DNA from: Streptomyces sp. HNM0575 | GTDB taxonomy: Bacteria > Actinomycetota > Actinomycetes > Streptomycetales > Streptomycetaceae | Direction of reading: 5' to 3' | Length of the DNA stretch: 45,227 nucleotides | Assembly (NCBI RefSeq): GCF_012726265.1 | Contig: NZ_JAASAG010000021.1 | Coordinates: 1 to 45,227 of the forward strand | Part shown: piece after piece, positions 36,665 through 45,227 of the stretch | Numbering within the stretch: the first letter of the stretch is position 1 | How the letters are laid out: each line of letters begins with the position of its first letter | Position numbers and translations under genes: made by a program | The notes under the pieces: generated by a model | What the model saw: only the letters and a program-made list of their open reading frames with translations | The model's database searches: none | Told to the model about the DNA's origin: nothing

Positions 36665-38046
36665 CGGCGGGCCTCCCTTCGCAGGCGACGGATGTTGACG
36701 ACCATCACCGGCAGGACGAGCAGCAGCAGGATGACGGCGATGGCGCTGCCGATGCCCTGGTTCGAACCGGCGCCGAAGGACGACAGATACAGCTGGAGGG
36801 CGAGCACGTTGGCTTCGCTCTGGCTCGCGCTGGGCGCGATGATGTAGACGAGGTCGAAGATCTTCAGCACGTTGATCATCAACGTGACGACCACGACTCC
36901 GAGGACGGGAGCCAGCACCGGCACCGTGATCTTGCGGAAGACCTGCCACTCGTTGGCGCCGTCGACTCTCGCCGCCTCCAGCAACTCCCGCGGCACGCCC
37001 GCGAGTCCGGCAGCGATCAGCACCATGGCGAAGCCGGCCCACATCCATACGTACGAGCCGATGATGGAGGGCGTCACCAGGGTCGAGCCGAGCCAGTCGA
37101 TGCCGTTGTAGGGCGCGGCGAAGTTCGAGGCGGGCAGGCGCAGTTTCGCGCCGTCGGCCTTGGACGGCAGTGAGAACGTGCCGTCCTTGGCGGTCTCGGC
37201 CTTGCCGACGACCTTGCCGCCCTTGACCGCCTCGACCTTGATGCCGGCGAGCGCCTTCTCCTTCTTGTCGACGACGTCGGGCTTGCCCGCGCCGCCGGGG
37301 GCGAAGTCGAGCCACACCGTGCCGGTGACCTCGCCGGCCTTGCCGGGCTTCGCGGTCTTGGCGGGAGCGGCACCGGCGGCTTCCTTCGGCGGTACGCCGA
37401 CGAGTGCGAGGTTGGCCGGACCGGACGCGGAGACCGCCGACTTGGTGGTGTAGTCGCCCTTGCCGGACTTGGCCAGGTCGGAGTTGGGCCGCGGGCGGGC
37501 ACCGGGCCAGGCGGAGGACTCGGTGAAGCTGTCGTGCACGCCCACCCAGACGGCGTTGGCGACGCCCTGCTGGGGGTCCTGCTCGTAGACGAGGCGGAAG
37601 ATGATGCCCGCGGCGAGCATGGAGATCGCCATCGGCATGAAGATGATGAGCTTGAACGCCGTGCCCCAGCGCACCCGTTCGGTCAGCACGGCGAAGATCA
37701 GACCCAGCGCCGTGCACACCGACGGGACGACGATGACCCAGATGATGTTGTTCTTGAACGCCGTCAGGATGTCGTCGTCCGTGAAGACTTCGACGTAGTT
37801 CCCGAATCCGATGAAGCTCGTTCCCGAGGCGTCGAAGGTGCTGCGGAAGACGGAGTACAGGATCGGGTAGATGACGAGGGCGCTCAGCAGCAGCAGCGCG
37901 GGCAGCAGGAACGCGAAGGCGATCCAGGGGCGCGAACGCATCACGGAGACGGAGGCGTTCACGGCCTTGGGCGCCGACGGGGCCGAGGCCGCGGCGGCGG
38001 ACGCACCGTCAGGCGGCGTCGGCGGTGGCGCGGTAGGGGTGGGCAT
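36661..38046 (-). CDS. carbohydrate ABC transporter permease (MalF-like) with inserted extracellular domain
   Basis: This 461-residue permease is about 150 residues longer than a usual MalF-type subunit. Spans begin at residue 41, and the EAA loop is PRELLEAARVDGANEWQVFR (352-371). The extra sequence, about residues 168-315, lies between spans in a loop predicted to face outside. Its strands (GTVWLDFAP, GIKVEAVKGGK, then AKDGTFSLP) look like a carboxypeptidase-regulatory or SpaA-type beta-sandwich. In E. coli MalF a similarly placed P2 loop contacts the binding protein, so the same job is a fair guess. The stop overlaps the next permease start. The gene is 167 bp after the binding-protein gene. 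Confidence 0.93.
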   Translation of the reverse strand: MPTPTAPPPTPPDGASAAAASAPSAPKAVNASVSVMRSRPWIAFAFLLPALLLLSALVIYPILYSVFRSTFDASGTSFIGFGNYVEVFTDDDILTAFKNNIIWVIVVPSVCTALGLIFAVLTERVRWGTAFKLIIFMPMAISMLAAGIIFRLVYEQDPQQGVANAVWVGVHDSFTESSAWPGARPRPNSDLAKSGKGDYTTKSAVSASGPANLALVGVPPKEAAGAAPAKTAKPGKAGEVTGTVWLDFAPGGAGKPDVVDKKEKALAGIKVEAVKGGKVVGKAETAKDGTFSLPSKADGAKLRLPASNFAAPYNGIDWLGSTLVTPSIIGSYVWMWAGFAMVLIAAGLAGVPRELLEAARVDGANEWQVFRKITVPVLAPVLGVVVVTLMINVLKIFDLVYIIAPSASQSEANVLALQLYLSSFGAGSNQGIGSAIAVILLLLVLPVMVVNIRRLRREARR

Positions 38047-38127
38047 GACAGTCGTGTCCCTTGTCCGGGCGGAGTGAGGTGATCGAAGTCGCGATCCGGG
38101 TGGGCCCGTTGAAGCGGCGTCGCGAGT

Positions 38128-38160
38128 GCCGGGCCCGTCCCCTTTCAGGACGGGCCCGGC
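38128..38160 (-). terminator. intercistronic hairpin between binding protein and permeases
   Basis: A perfect 13-bp stem (GCCGGGCCCGTCC at 38128-38140 and GGACGGGCCCGGC at 38148-38160) with a 7-base loop lies 53 bases after the binding-protein stop. There is no T run on the minus strand. It probably protects or partly terminates the message so that more binding protein than permease is made. Confidence 0.75.
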
Positions 38161-38212
38161 ACCGGCGCTTCGGCCGCCGGCCCGCAGAGCGTGCTGTGAA
38201 CCGGCGCGGGGT

Positions 38213-39643
38213 TCAGTCCTTGTACGCCTTGGTGGCCGCGGCCTCCAGGGCGCTCTGGGTGCCTGCCACGTCCTTCGGGTTCTTCAGGAAGTCCTGGAGG
38301 GCCTTCCATTCGCCCTTGCCCTTGGTGCCGCCGAACGCGGCGGGCGCCTGGTCGGACATGTCGAAGCGGAAGTCGTCGCCCGCGGAGACCAGGGCCTTGC
38401 CGATCTCGCGCTGCACGTCGTTCGGGTACGCCTTGCCGTCGAGGTTCTTGTTCGGCGAGACGAAACCGCCCTGCTGGGCCCAGACCGCGGCCGCCTCCGG
38501 GGAGGCGAGGAACGTCAGCAGGGCGTGCGCGGCCTTGCTGTCCTTGAGCGCCACGGCCGCGTCGCCGCCGGTGACCACCGGGGCCTTGCCGTCGACGGTC
38601 GGGAACGGGTAGACCTTCGCGTCCTTGCCGATCTTCGCCTTGGTGTCGTTCGCGACGTTGATGCCGACGAAGTCGCCCTCGAAGACGCTCGCGGCGCTCG
38701 GGGTGTCGGTGGAGTCGAAGGCCTGCGTCACGGACTTGGGGAAGTCGGTCTGGAGCGCGCCCTTGTTGCCGCCGGCGAGCAGCTCCTTCTTGCCGAACAG
38801 CTCGGCGAGAGTGGTCAGCGCCTTCTTCACCGAAGGATCGGTCCACTTGATCTCGTGCTTGGCGAGCTTGTCGTACTTGTCCGGGCCCGCCTGCGAGAGG
38901 TAGATGTTCTCGAACCAGTCGGTGAGGACCCAGCCGTCGGCGCCGCCGACGGAGACCGGCTCGACACCGGAGTCGGCGATCGTCTGGGCGTTCTTGACGA
39001 AGTCCTTCCAGGTCTTCGCCTCGCTCACTCCCGCGTTCTTGTAAGCGCCGGAGTTGTACCAGATCAGCGACTTGCTGGCGGCCTTGAAGTAGACGCCGTA
39101 CTGCTTGCCCTTGTTGGCGCCCAGGTCCTGCCAGCCCTTGGAGAAGTTCTTGCTGAGCTGGTCCTTGGTGGCCTGGTCGAGCGGCTTGAGCCAGCCCTTC
39201 TCGGCGAACTGGTTGAGCACGCCGACCTGCGGCAGCATCGCGACGTCCGGCGGCGAGCCGCCCTCGATCTTCGACCCGAGGTACGTCGCCACATTGTCGC
39301 CCGTGGGCGTGACCTCGACCTGCGCGCCCGTGCGCTTCTCGAAGGCATCGGTGACCTTCTGGAAGTTCTTGCCCTCATCGCCGGTCCACACGGCGGCGAC
39401 CTGAAGCTTCTCGCCCTTGAGCTTGGGCAGCTTCACGGTGGACTTGTCCGCCTGGGACGAGCCGCCTGCCTCCCCCTTGTCGTCGCTTCCGCCGCCGCTA
39501 CAGGCGGCTGTCAGCGAAAGGGCCGCGACAGCGCACAGCGCCACCGCTCCACGTGCAGCAGCCCTGGTGGTACCGGTCTTGCTGAAGATGCTGGTGTGGC
39601 TCGTGGTGCCCGAAGCACCAGTCGCACCGACCGAATTACGCAT
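38213..39643 (-). CDS. extracellular solute-binding lipoprotein of a sugar ABC transporter
   Basis: This 476-residue family-1 type solute-binding protein delivers a sugar to the two permeases downstream. It has a twin-Arg-free lipoprotein signal with lipobox LTAAC and lipidated Cys48. A Gly/Ser/Asp tether follows, and the mature domain starts KLQVAAVWTGDEGKNFQKV. Family features include GGSPPDVAMLPQVG and SLIWYNSGAYKNAG. No ATPase gene is in the operon. Streptomyces importers of this kind are known to share MsiK, so that is the likely energy source. The start at 39643 is preferred over the open frame to 39748 because it gives a proper signal peptide. The 143 bp upstream showed no convincing LacI-type operator. 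Confidence 0.94.
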   Translation of the reverse strand: MRNSVGATGASGTTSHTSIFSKTGTTRAAARGAVALCAVAALSLTAACSGGGSDDKGEAGGSSQADKSTVKLPKLKGEKLQVAAVWTGDEGKNFQKVTDAFEKRTGAQVEVTPTGDNVATYLGSKIEGGSPPDVAMLPQVGVLNQFAEKGWLKPLDQATKDQLSKNFSKGWQDLGANKGKQYGVYFKAASKSLIWYNSGAYKNAGVSEAKTWKDFVKNAQTIADSGVEPVSVGGADGWVLTDWFENIYLSQAGPDKYDKLAKHEIKWTDPSVKKALTTLAELFGKKELLAGGNKGALQTDFPKSVTQAFDSTDTPSAASVFEGDFVGINVANDTKAKIGKDAKVYPFPTVDGKAPVVTGGDAAVALKDSKAAHALLTFLASPEAAAVWAQQGGFVSPNKNLDGKAYPNDVQREIGKALVSAGDDFRFDMSDQAPAAFGGTKGKGEWKALQDFLKNPKDVAGTQSALEAAATKAYKD

Positions 39644-39786
39644 AGCTCCCGCCGTCCCAATCGGAGGCGCGGCCCCGGATCCCGGCCGCCGCGCCGCTTG
39701 GTCACAAGGCAGAGGGCTTCTGGTCCACGCCCTCAGTCCCGTGCGCAAAGTCCTACGCCTGAACGCGGAGAGGCCGCAATACGTTG

Positions 39787-42700
39787 TCAGCTTTCAAGAA
39801 CCTCATCTTGACCACTCCGTGATCTGTTCGCAGCGGGCATGCCCGATTCCTGTCGGTCCAGCCCAAGCGACTGCGCGGCGCGCGTCACCGCGCTCGCGAG
39901 CAGAGCGAGGTCCGTCGGGCCGTTGCCGAGCTCCCTCACGGGGCGGCGGGCCGGCGGGTCGCCGGCGCGCGTCCAGTCCAGCGGAACGACCGTCGGGCGC
40001 TGAGTCGCGGTGCGCGGGATGCGGCCCGTGATCCGGCCCGCCTGGAAGGCCGTGACCCTGCCGTCCGCCTCGAACAGCGTGCCGCGGCCGGGGACCGGGC
40101 CCTCCGCGCCGGAGCCGTCGGCGGCGCCGTGCCGGGAGAGTTCGGCGCGCAGCGCTGCGGCCTGGGCGACGGCGGTGCCCGCCGTGCGGTCCGGGCGCCC
40201 GCTCGCCGCCACGATGTGCATGCCGAGGCGCGCACCCTCCCGCGCGACGCCCTCCAGGGCGCGCATCACCGAACCCGCCGCGGGGCGGCCCGGATTGCCG
40301 AGGGAAGGGTCGGCGAGTGTGTCGAAGTCGTCGACAAGGATGACGATTCTGGGGAGAGCCGCGGCCTGTGCGTCCAAGTGTTGAACGGTCGCTGCGGTCG
40401 CGCTGCTGGTCGCGGCCCCGTCCGGGGCGTCCGTGCCGGCGTCCTGCGTACCGCCCGTGGAGATGCCGGCGGCGGGCTCCGAGGCGGACCCCGAGGCGGA
40501 TCCCGCGGCGGGCCCCGAGGCCGGGTCCGGCTGGGTGCGGAGGCGGAGGGTGACGGGTGCCTCGGCTTGGCGGGACTCGGCCCGCGATTCCGCGCGGGCG
40601 TCGGCACGCGCTTCGGCACGGGTGTCCGTACGGGACTCCGCGCGGGTGTCCGTACGGGCCTCGCCCAACGCGTCCGTGCCGGCGCCGAGGGCCGGCTCCG
40701 CACGGCGGGGCTGCTGCTGGGCGGACGGCCGCTGTCCGGTGCGGGCGAGCAGACGCGTCAGTCCCTCGAACGTGCCGTCCGCGCCGAACAGTTCGGCACG
40801 GCGCTTGAGCTCCCCGCTCAGCGACTGGGCGAACTCCCGCATGCGGCCCGGGTCGCTGGCGGCGAGATGGTGCCGGGCGTGCGGCAGTTCGAGGCAGGTG
40901 TCCAGGCCGTCGCCCGTGGCACCGTCGCCGTCGACCAGCACGAGCTGGAGCCGGTCGGGCGGGCTGCCCACGGACAGGGAGGCGGCGAGCGAGCGCAGCA
41001 GCTCCGTCTTGCCGGAGTCCGGGGGGCCCGTGATGAGCGCGTGCCCACGGGCGAGGCCCAACTCGGCTTCCAGCGGGCCGCGTGGCCCGGCGCCGAAGAC
41101 CAGGGCGGCCCGGGCCTCCGCGGGGCGTGCCGCAGCGGACGCGGCTCCAGACGGGACGGACGCTCCGGACGCCCCGGACGGGCCGGACGGTCCGATTGGC
41201 CCGGATCCCGCACGGGCCGGATCCGCCGCCTTTCCGCCCGGCTCGGCCCAACGGGCGAGCAGCGCGGCGGGAGTTGCGCGGGCCAGGCCGAGCTCGTCGA
41301 GCAGGCGGGTGCTGCGCGGCAGCGTGACCACGGAGCGCGCCGTGCCCGTACGTGCCCGGGCGCCCTCGGACTCGCGTAGCGGTGCCATGGCCCGCGCGAA
41401 CCGCTCCGCCCAGGCCGCGGAGACCGCGTCGAGCGTGCAGACCGTGCCCGAAGTGCCGGGCGCCGCGGGCGTGTTGGCCGCGCCGGGGGTGCCGGACGCC
41501 CCGGGGGCGGCGGCAACGGCACCGGTGCCTGTGCCGCCGGGTGCTGGGGCGTCCCGCCGCACCACCCGTACCGCTGTGGCGACCGCGCCGCTGAGCAGCG
41601 CGAGCGCGCCGCACTCGCGGAAGGCGGCCGACGTCTCGTACGCGGCCCGAACCGTCTCCGAGACGGGGGAGGACGGCGTCGCCGCGGGTGTCTCCGCGAG
41701 AGCGAGCAGATGGATGCCGGCCGCCGGCCCCTCCGCCGCCAGCCGCGCGACGGCGTCGCGCAGCGCGGCCGAGCCGGGATCGCCGTCGACGACGAGCAGC
41801 GTGTACGGACCGGGGGCCGGGCCGGGACCGGGATACGGCACGGGAGCCGCCCCCGCGGCGTGCGGGGCGCCCGCCGGGCCGTCGGGATGTCCCGTGTGCT
41901 GGCGCAACTCCTCCAGCCTGTGGGTGAGTTCGGCGACTCGCGCGGCCGCCTGGTCGCGGTCGTACGCCGTCAGCAGCCGGCAGTCCTGGCCGTGCACCGG
42001 ACGGAGGTGGGGCAGCCACCCCAGCCACGACCAGTCGCGGACGCGGTCCTCGGCGTCGTACGTACGGTCCGCCGAGATCAGCACCATCTCCAGGCTGCTC
42101 GGCCCGTGCAGAGCGGCGAGCTGCGCCAGCAGTGAGCGCGCCAGGCCCATGAGCCGTGGACGCGGCCCCGCCAGCCCCAGCGCGCCCGCCTCCCGCAGAT
42201 CGACGGTGACCGGAGCGCCGGGACGGCCGTGGACCCGGTGCGCCGTGCCGATCCGCACGGTCAGGGCCTCCGGGTGGGCGGGCTCGCGCTCCCAGAGCCG
42301 GGGGCCGGGGCCGAGCGCGGTGAGCAGGATCGTGGCCGGGTCGGGCCGGCGTGCGTCCTCGGCCGCGGTACGTGCGGATGCGTCCGCGCCGTCCGGAGCG
42401 GGACCACGGGAGCCGGGGACCCCGGGGCCGGACGCATGCGGCGTGGCCGAACCGGGCGCCGCGCCGGTCCGCGCACCGGCGCCACCGGGACCCGTGTGCG
42501 GCCCCGTGGCGCCCTCGTCCTGCTGGCTGCCCGCGAAGCGCCGCGCCCACGCGCCCAGTCCCCGCGCACGGGGCCGCTCGGACTCACGCCCGGCAGGCGC
42601 GCCCGGCCCACCGGACCCGCCGGGAGCCGGGCCCCCTGCGGACGCTTCGTCGCCCGGCCCGTGCCCGGTCTCCGCGGGCGGCGTGAACTGCTGTGTGTAA

Positions 42701-43797
42701 CGGGAGTGTTGGGCGATTCCCGAGCCGTGCGTGGTGCCGCCGTCCGGGAAGGGGCCCGGTGCGTAGCCGTGCGAACGGTCCACGGAACCGGCCCCGCCGC
42801 CCGCGCCCGCCCCCTCTCCCCGTACGTCTCCCCGTGCGTTTCCGCGTACCTCTCCCCGTACGCCGAAGGCATCCGCCCCGCCCGCCTGCGGCCGTCCCTG
42901 CGCGCGCTCCCGCTCCCCGGCCTCCGGACCGCCAGGACCGCCAGGACCGGCCGGACCGGACGGTCCGCCGCCGGGCGCGGCCGCGAGCCGCAGCTGCCCG
43001 TGGCCGTCCGGCTCGGTCGGCAGGGACGCGGGCAGCGGACGGGGCCCGGAAGCCTGCGACGGCAGCTCGCCGGCGCCCGCGCCGGGCTCCGCCGGAGCGT
43101 CCTGGGCGGCCGTCTCGATCCGCAGTGCCGACTCCCCGACTCGCAGCGTCGACCCGGGACGGAACAGCACGGGCTGCGCTCCGACGGGCGCCCCGTCGAG
43201 CGACGTGCCGTTCGTGGAGCCGAGATCGGCGACCGTGACGGCGCCGCCGTCGGAGACCGTCACCGCGCAGTGCAGCCGGGAGACGTCCGGGTCGTCGAGC
43301 GGCACGTCAGCCTCGGCGGAGCGGCCGAGCCGGACCTTGCCGCCCTGCAAGAGGTGTATGCCGCCGGCGTCCGGGCCCGAGACGACGTGCAGCCGCGCCT
43401 TCGCCGAACCGTAGGCCGCGAGGGCCGGGGCCGCCGACGGGAGCGCCGGGCCGTGCAGCGAGACGACCGCGCCGTCCAGCAGCGGGGGCTCGCCCAGCAG
43501 TTGACGGTGCGGATCGAGCCGCTCCGTACCGGCGTACACCGCCGCCGTGGAGTCCGCGGTGGAGTCGCCGCCCTGGCCGTGGCCGCCCGCACCCGCGCCG
43601 GAGCCCGCGCCGGACGCGCCGCTCACCGCCGCCGCGGCCGAGGAGACCAGCCCGCCGGTCACCGCCGAAAGCGGCGTGCCGGCCGGGGCCGTGACCAGTA
43701 CGTCGCACGCCGATCCCACGCTCGGCGCACCCGCCGCGCCACCCGCGCCCTGGCCGCTTCCGCGCGGCCCGAGGGTGACAGTCAGCCGGATCTGCAT
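39787..43797 (-). CDS. FHA domain - FtsK/SpoIIIE (EccC-like) ATPase fusion
   Basis: This 1336-residue protein combines phosphothreonine recognition with an FtsK/SpoIIIE ATPase. After the opening QIRLTVTLG, the FHA domain spans about residues 135-227 with G158-R-S160, S173-R-x-H176 and GSTNGT (193-198). A long Gly/Pro/Ala linker follows. The first ATPase-like unit (WLGWLPHLRPVHG) has no proper P-loop, reading GPRPRLMG where a Walker A should be. The second has an intact P-loop GPPDSGKT (924-931) and an ILVDDFDTL Walker B. A charged TDTRAE/ADARAE repeat (about 1040-1075) interrupts the second domain. It resembles type VII secretion EccC, but no WXG100 gene is near. ATG 43797 is chosen; an open frame to 44217 lacks similarity. 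Confidence 0.87.
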   Translation of the reverse strand: MQIRLTVTLGPRGSGQGAGGAAGAPSVGSACDVLVTAPAGTPLSAVTGGLVSSAAAAVSGASGAGSGAGAGGHGQGGDSTADSTAAVYAGTERLDPHRQLLGEPPLLDGAVVSLHGPALPSAAPALAAYGSAKARLHVVSGPDAGGIHLLQGGKVRLGRSAEADVPLDDPDVSRLHCAVTVSDGGAVTVADLGSTNGTSLDGAPVGAQPVLFRPGSTLRVGESALRIETAAQDAPAEPGAGAGELPSQASGPRPLPASLPTEPDGHGQLRLAAAPGGGPSGPAGPGGPGGPEAGERERAQGRPQAGGADAFGVRGEVRGNARGDVRGEGAGAGGGAGSVDRSHGYAPGPFPDGGTTHGSGIAQHSRYTQQFTPPAETGHGPGDEASAGGPAPGGSGGPGAPAGRESERPRARGLGAWARRFAGSQQDEGATGPHTGPGGAGARTGAAPGSATPHASGPGVPGSRGPAPDGADASARTAAEDARRPDPATILLTALGPGPRLWEREPAHPEALTVRIGTAHRVHGRPGAPVTVDLREAGALGLAGPRPRLMGLARSLLAQLAALHGPSSLEMVLISADRTYDAEDRVRDWSWLGWLPHLRPVHGQDCRLLTAYDRDQAAARVAELTHRLEELRQHTGHPDGPAGAPHAAGAAPVPYPGPGPAPGPYTLLVVDGDPGSAALRDAVARLAAEGPAAGIHLLALAETPAATPSSPVSETVRAAYETSAAFRECGALALLSGAVATAVRVVRRDAPAPGGTGTGAVAAAPGASGTPGAANTPAAPGTSGTVCTLDAVSAAWAERFARAMAPLRESEGARARTGTARSVVTLPRSTRLLDELGLARATPAALLARWAEPGGKAADPARAGSGPIGPSGPSGASGASVPSGAASAAARPAEARAALVFGAGPRGPLEAELGLARGHALITGPPDSGKTELLRSLAASLSVGSPPDRLQLVLVDGDGATGDGLDTCLELPHARHHLAASDPGRMREFAQSLSGELKRRAELFGADGTFEGLTRLLARTGQRPSAQQQPRRAEPALGAGTDALGEARTDTRAESRTDTRAEARADARAESRAESRQAEAPVTLRLRTQPDPASGPAAGSASGSASEPAAGISTGGTQDAGTDAPDGAATSSATAATVQHLDAQAAALPRIVILVDDFDTLADPSLGNPGRPAAGSVMRALEGVAREGARLGMHIVAASGRPDRTAGTAVAQAAALRAELSRHGAADGSGAEGPVPGRGTLFEADGRVTAFQAGRITGRIPRTATQRPTVVPLDWTRAGDPPARRPVRELGNGPTDLALLASAVTRAAQSLGLDRQESGMPAANRSRSGQDEVLES

Positions 43798-44261
43798 CGG
43801 CCCTCCCGGTCCCGACCACCGGTGCGCCCGCCGCGTACGAGACGAGGTGGTCGACCTCGCAGCGTCCGCGCCCGGCGCACACACGTCCCACATGGCACAG
43901 CACCACGCACGGGCCGCCGCGGACGCCGGTGCGGCTCCGCCGGTGCACGCGCTCGCGCACAGTGCTGTCGATGCCGCGAGCATCTTCGCACTCGCCGCCG
44001 ACATCGCGTCCCGCTCGCGGCGGTCAATGATCTTGATTTTGCGCCACGGTGCGCAAGAGGGCGTGCCCGGACAGGGCCGCGGATACGATGCGCGCCCTCG
44101 CGTGGCGCGGCGGCGGCACGGCGGGCGGGCGTCGCAACCGTCGGCGGACCGCGACGCGTCTTTGCCGGAAGTCGCCCATCCGTTCGCATGCGGCGTCGAC
44201 CGTTCGGGAGACGGCACTATTGTGGGCGGGATTGCAGTACGACTTCAGGGAGCGCATTGAC
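43798..44261. other. divergent intergenic region between the FHA-FtsK and kinase genes
   Basis: This 464-bp region must hold the promoters of both genes. A palindrome TTGCGC-n6-GCGCAA lies at 44039-44056 next to an AT-rich patch (44022-44040). A -10-like TACGAT occurs at about 44081-44086 on the plus strand, but no matching -35 was convincing. No gene is supported here. Confidence 0.4.
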
Positions 44262-45227
44262 GTGCGGCCGGTAGGCAGCAAGTACCTGCTCGAGGAACCG
44301 CTGGGCCGCGGAGCCACGGGCACGGTGTGGCGGGCGAGGCAGAACCAGACGGCGGGCGCGGAGGCGGCGGTGCCCGGCCAGCCCGGCGAGACGGTGGCGA
44401 TCAAGGTCCTCAAGGAGGAGCTGGCCAACGACCCCGACGTGGTCATGCGCTTCCTGCGGGAGCGCTCCGTCCTGCTCCGCCTCACGCATCACAACATCGT
44501 CCGCACGCGGGACCTCGTCGTGGAGGGCGATCTCCTCGCCCTAGTGATGGACCTGGTCCAGGGCCCGGACCTCCAGCGCTACCTCCGGGAGTACGGCCCG
44601 TTCTCGCCGGTGGCCGCAGCGCTGGTGACGGCGCAGGTCGCGGACGCCCTCGCCGCGAGCCACGCCGACGGCATCGTGCACCGCGACCTCAAGCCGGCCA
44701 ACGTGCTGCTCGCCGAAGGCCCCGAGGGCATGCGCCCGATGCTCACCGACTTCGGCATCGCCCGGCTCGCCGATTCGCCGGGGCTGACCCGTACCCAGGA
44801 GTTCGTCGGCACGCCCGCCTATGTGGCGCCCGAGTCCGCCGAGGGCCGCCCGCAGACGTCCGCCGTCGACATCTACGGCGCGGGCATCCTGCTGTACGAA
44901 CTGTCCACCGGGCAGCCGCCGTTCGCGGGCGGCTCCGCCCTGGAGATGATCCACCGCCACCTCGGTGAGGAGCCCGCGCGTCCGCCGGGCATGCCCGACC
45001 CGCTGTGGACCGTGACGGAGCGGTGTCTGCGCAAGCGTCCCGAGGAGCGGCCGAGCGCGGTGAACCTCGCGAACGCGCTGCGTACCGTCGCGGCCGGCAT
45101 CGGCGCGCAGGCCACGCCCGAGCAGGCGGCCGCGGCGATGGGCGTCGCCGGGCTCCTCGCGCCGGACCCGGCGCCCGCGTCGGTGCCGGACAGCAGCGGC
45201 CAGGGCCACGGCGGCGGCGCGGTGGCG
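44262..45227 (+). CDS. Ser/Thr protein kinase, partial (Hanks type)
   Basis: The first 322 residues of a eukaryote-like Ser/Thr kinase are present; the gene runs off the window. All kinase landmarks are seen: glycine loop GRGATGTVW (residues 15-23), Lys48 in VAIKVL, catalytic HRDLKPAN with Asp142, DFG with Asp163, and the activation-loop end GTPAYVAPE. A Gly/Ala/Pro insert (about residues 28-43) lengthens the turn between strands 2 and 3. The Gly-rich sequence at the window end begins the linker to an unseen C-terminal part. GTG 44262 follows CAGGGAG at 44246-44252. It is divergent from the FHA-FtsK gene, so the FHA domain is a natural reader of its phosphorylation. Confidence 0.92.
   Translation, partial: MRPVGSKYLLEEPLGRGATGTVWRARQNQTAGAEAAVPGQPGETVAIKVLKEELANDPDVVMRFLRERSVLLRLTHHNIVRTRDLVVEGDLLALVMDLVQGPDLQRYLREYGPFSPVAAALVTAQVADALAASHADGIVHRDLKPANVLLAEGPEGMRPMLTDFGIARLADSPGLTRTQEFVGTPAYVAPESAEGRPQTSAVDIYGAGILLYELSTGQPPFAGGSALEMIHRHLGEEPARPPGMPDPLWTVTERCLRKRPEERPSAVNLANALRTVAAGIGAQATPEQAAAAMGVAGLLAPDPAPASVPDSSGQGHGGGAVA

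Noticed and set aside
39644..39786. LacI-family operator upstream of the sugar transporter
   Set aside because: The 143 bp before the binding-protein gene were read for a clear 14-18-bp palindrome of the MalR/LacI kind; only weak partial matches were found.
43798..44217. N-terminal extension of the FHA-FtsK protein, or a small separate gene on either strand
   Set aside because: The frame is open, but the residues are Arg/Ala/Cys-rich without similarity, whereas MQIRLTVTLGPRG at 43797 is a typical start for this family.
39787..45227. Type VII secretion locus
   Set aside because: The FtsK domain resembles EccC, but no WXG100 substrate, EccB, EccD, EccE or mycosin gene is visible within the window.

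Overview
The window looks like a chromosomal core segment of a Streptomyces or very close relative. The DNA is very GC-rich with GTG starts, and the order 5S rRNA, MoxR/DUF58 operon, mtnA-mtrA-mtrB-lpqB, comF, hpf, LuxR-type regulator, secA, large NAD-glutamate dehydrogenase is, from memory, the order of the SCO2999-SCO3015 region of S. coelicolor. All identifications rest on reading motifs and family hallmarks; no database search was run.

Layout. (1) 1-180: 5S rRNA, the end of an rRNA operon, with a strong intrinsic terminator. (2) 224-5842, minus: five tightly packed genes (membrane protein, DUF4129, DUF4350, MoxR ATPase, DUF58), an AAA+/envelope operon of unknown purpose. (3) 5980-11756, plus: mtnA, mtrA, mtrB and lpqB, with start/stop overlaps at mtnA-mtrA and mtrB-lpqB; a cell-envelope two-component system coupled to a methionine-salvage enzyme. 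(4) 11926-14859, plus: comF, a 560-bp noncoding stretch with nested repeats and two hairpins, hpf (ribosome hibernation) and an orphan NarL-type response regulator. (5) 14895-16811, minus: an AlkX/YcaQ-type DNA glycosylase relative and a GNAT acetyltransferase. (6) 17096-22472: secA, an Rv3235-family protein, a DUF6912 protein and a HAD hydrolase. (7) 23043-28043: the roughly 180-kDa NAD-glutamate dehydrogenase, followed by a 1-kb gene-free stretch with a 161-166-bp noncoding tandem repeat. (8) 29028-35550: a wall-polymer island with a TagF-like membrane glycerophosphotransferase, a GT4 glycosyltransferase with a hypervariable linker, and a methyltransferase. (9) 35708-39643, minus: a carbohydrate ABC importer (binding protein plus two permeases, no ATPase gene). 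(10) 39787-45227: an FHA-FtsK/SpoIIIE fusion, divergent from a Ser/Thr kinase cut by the window end.

Together the genes are mostly housekeeping with an envelope theme: MtrAB-LpqB sensing, SecA export, teichoic-acid-like synthesis, sugar uptake and FHA/kinase signalling. No phage, insertion sequence, CRISPR array or tRNA was seen. The least-explained features are noncoding: the 28.1-28.8 kb tandem repeat, the repeat tract and structured leader before hpf, and the terminator-like hairpin in front of the glycosyltransferase. The least-explained proteins are the MoxR operon, the permease with an inserted extracellular domain, and the FHA-FtsK fusion.
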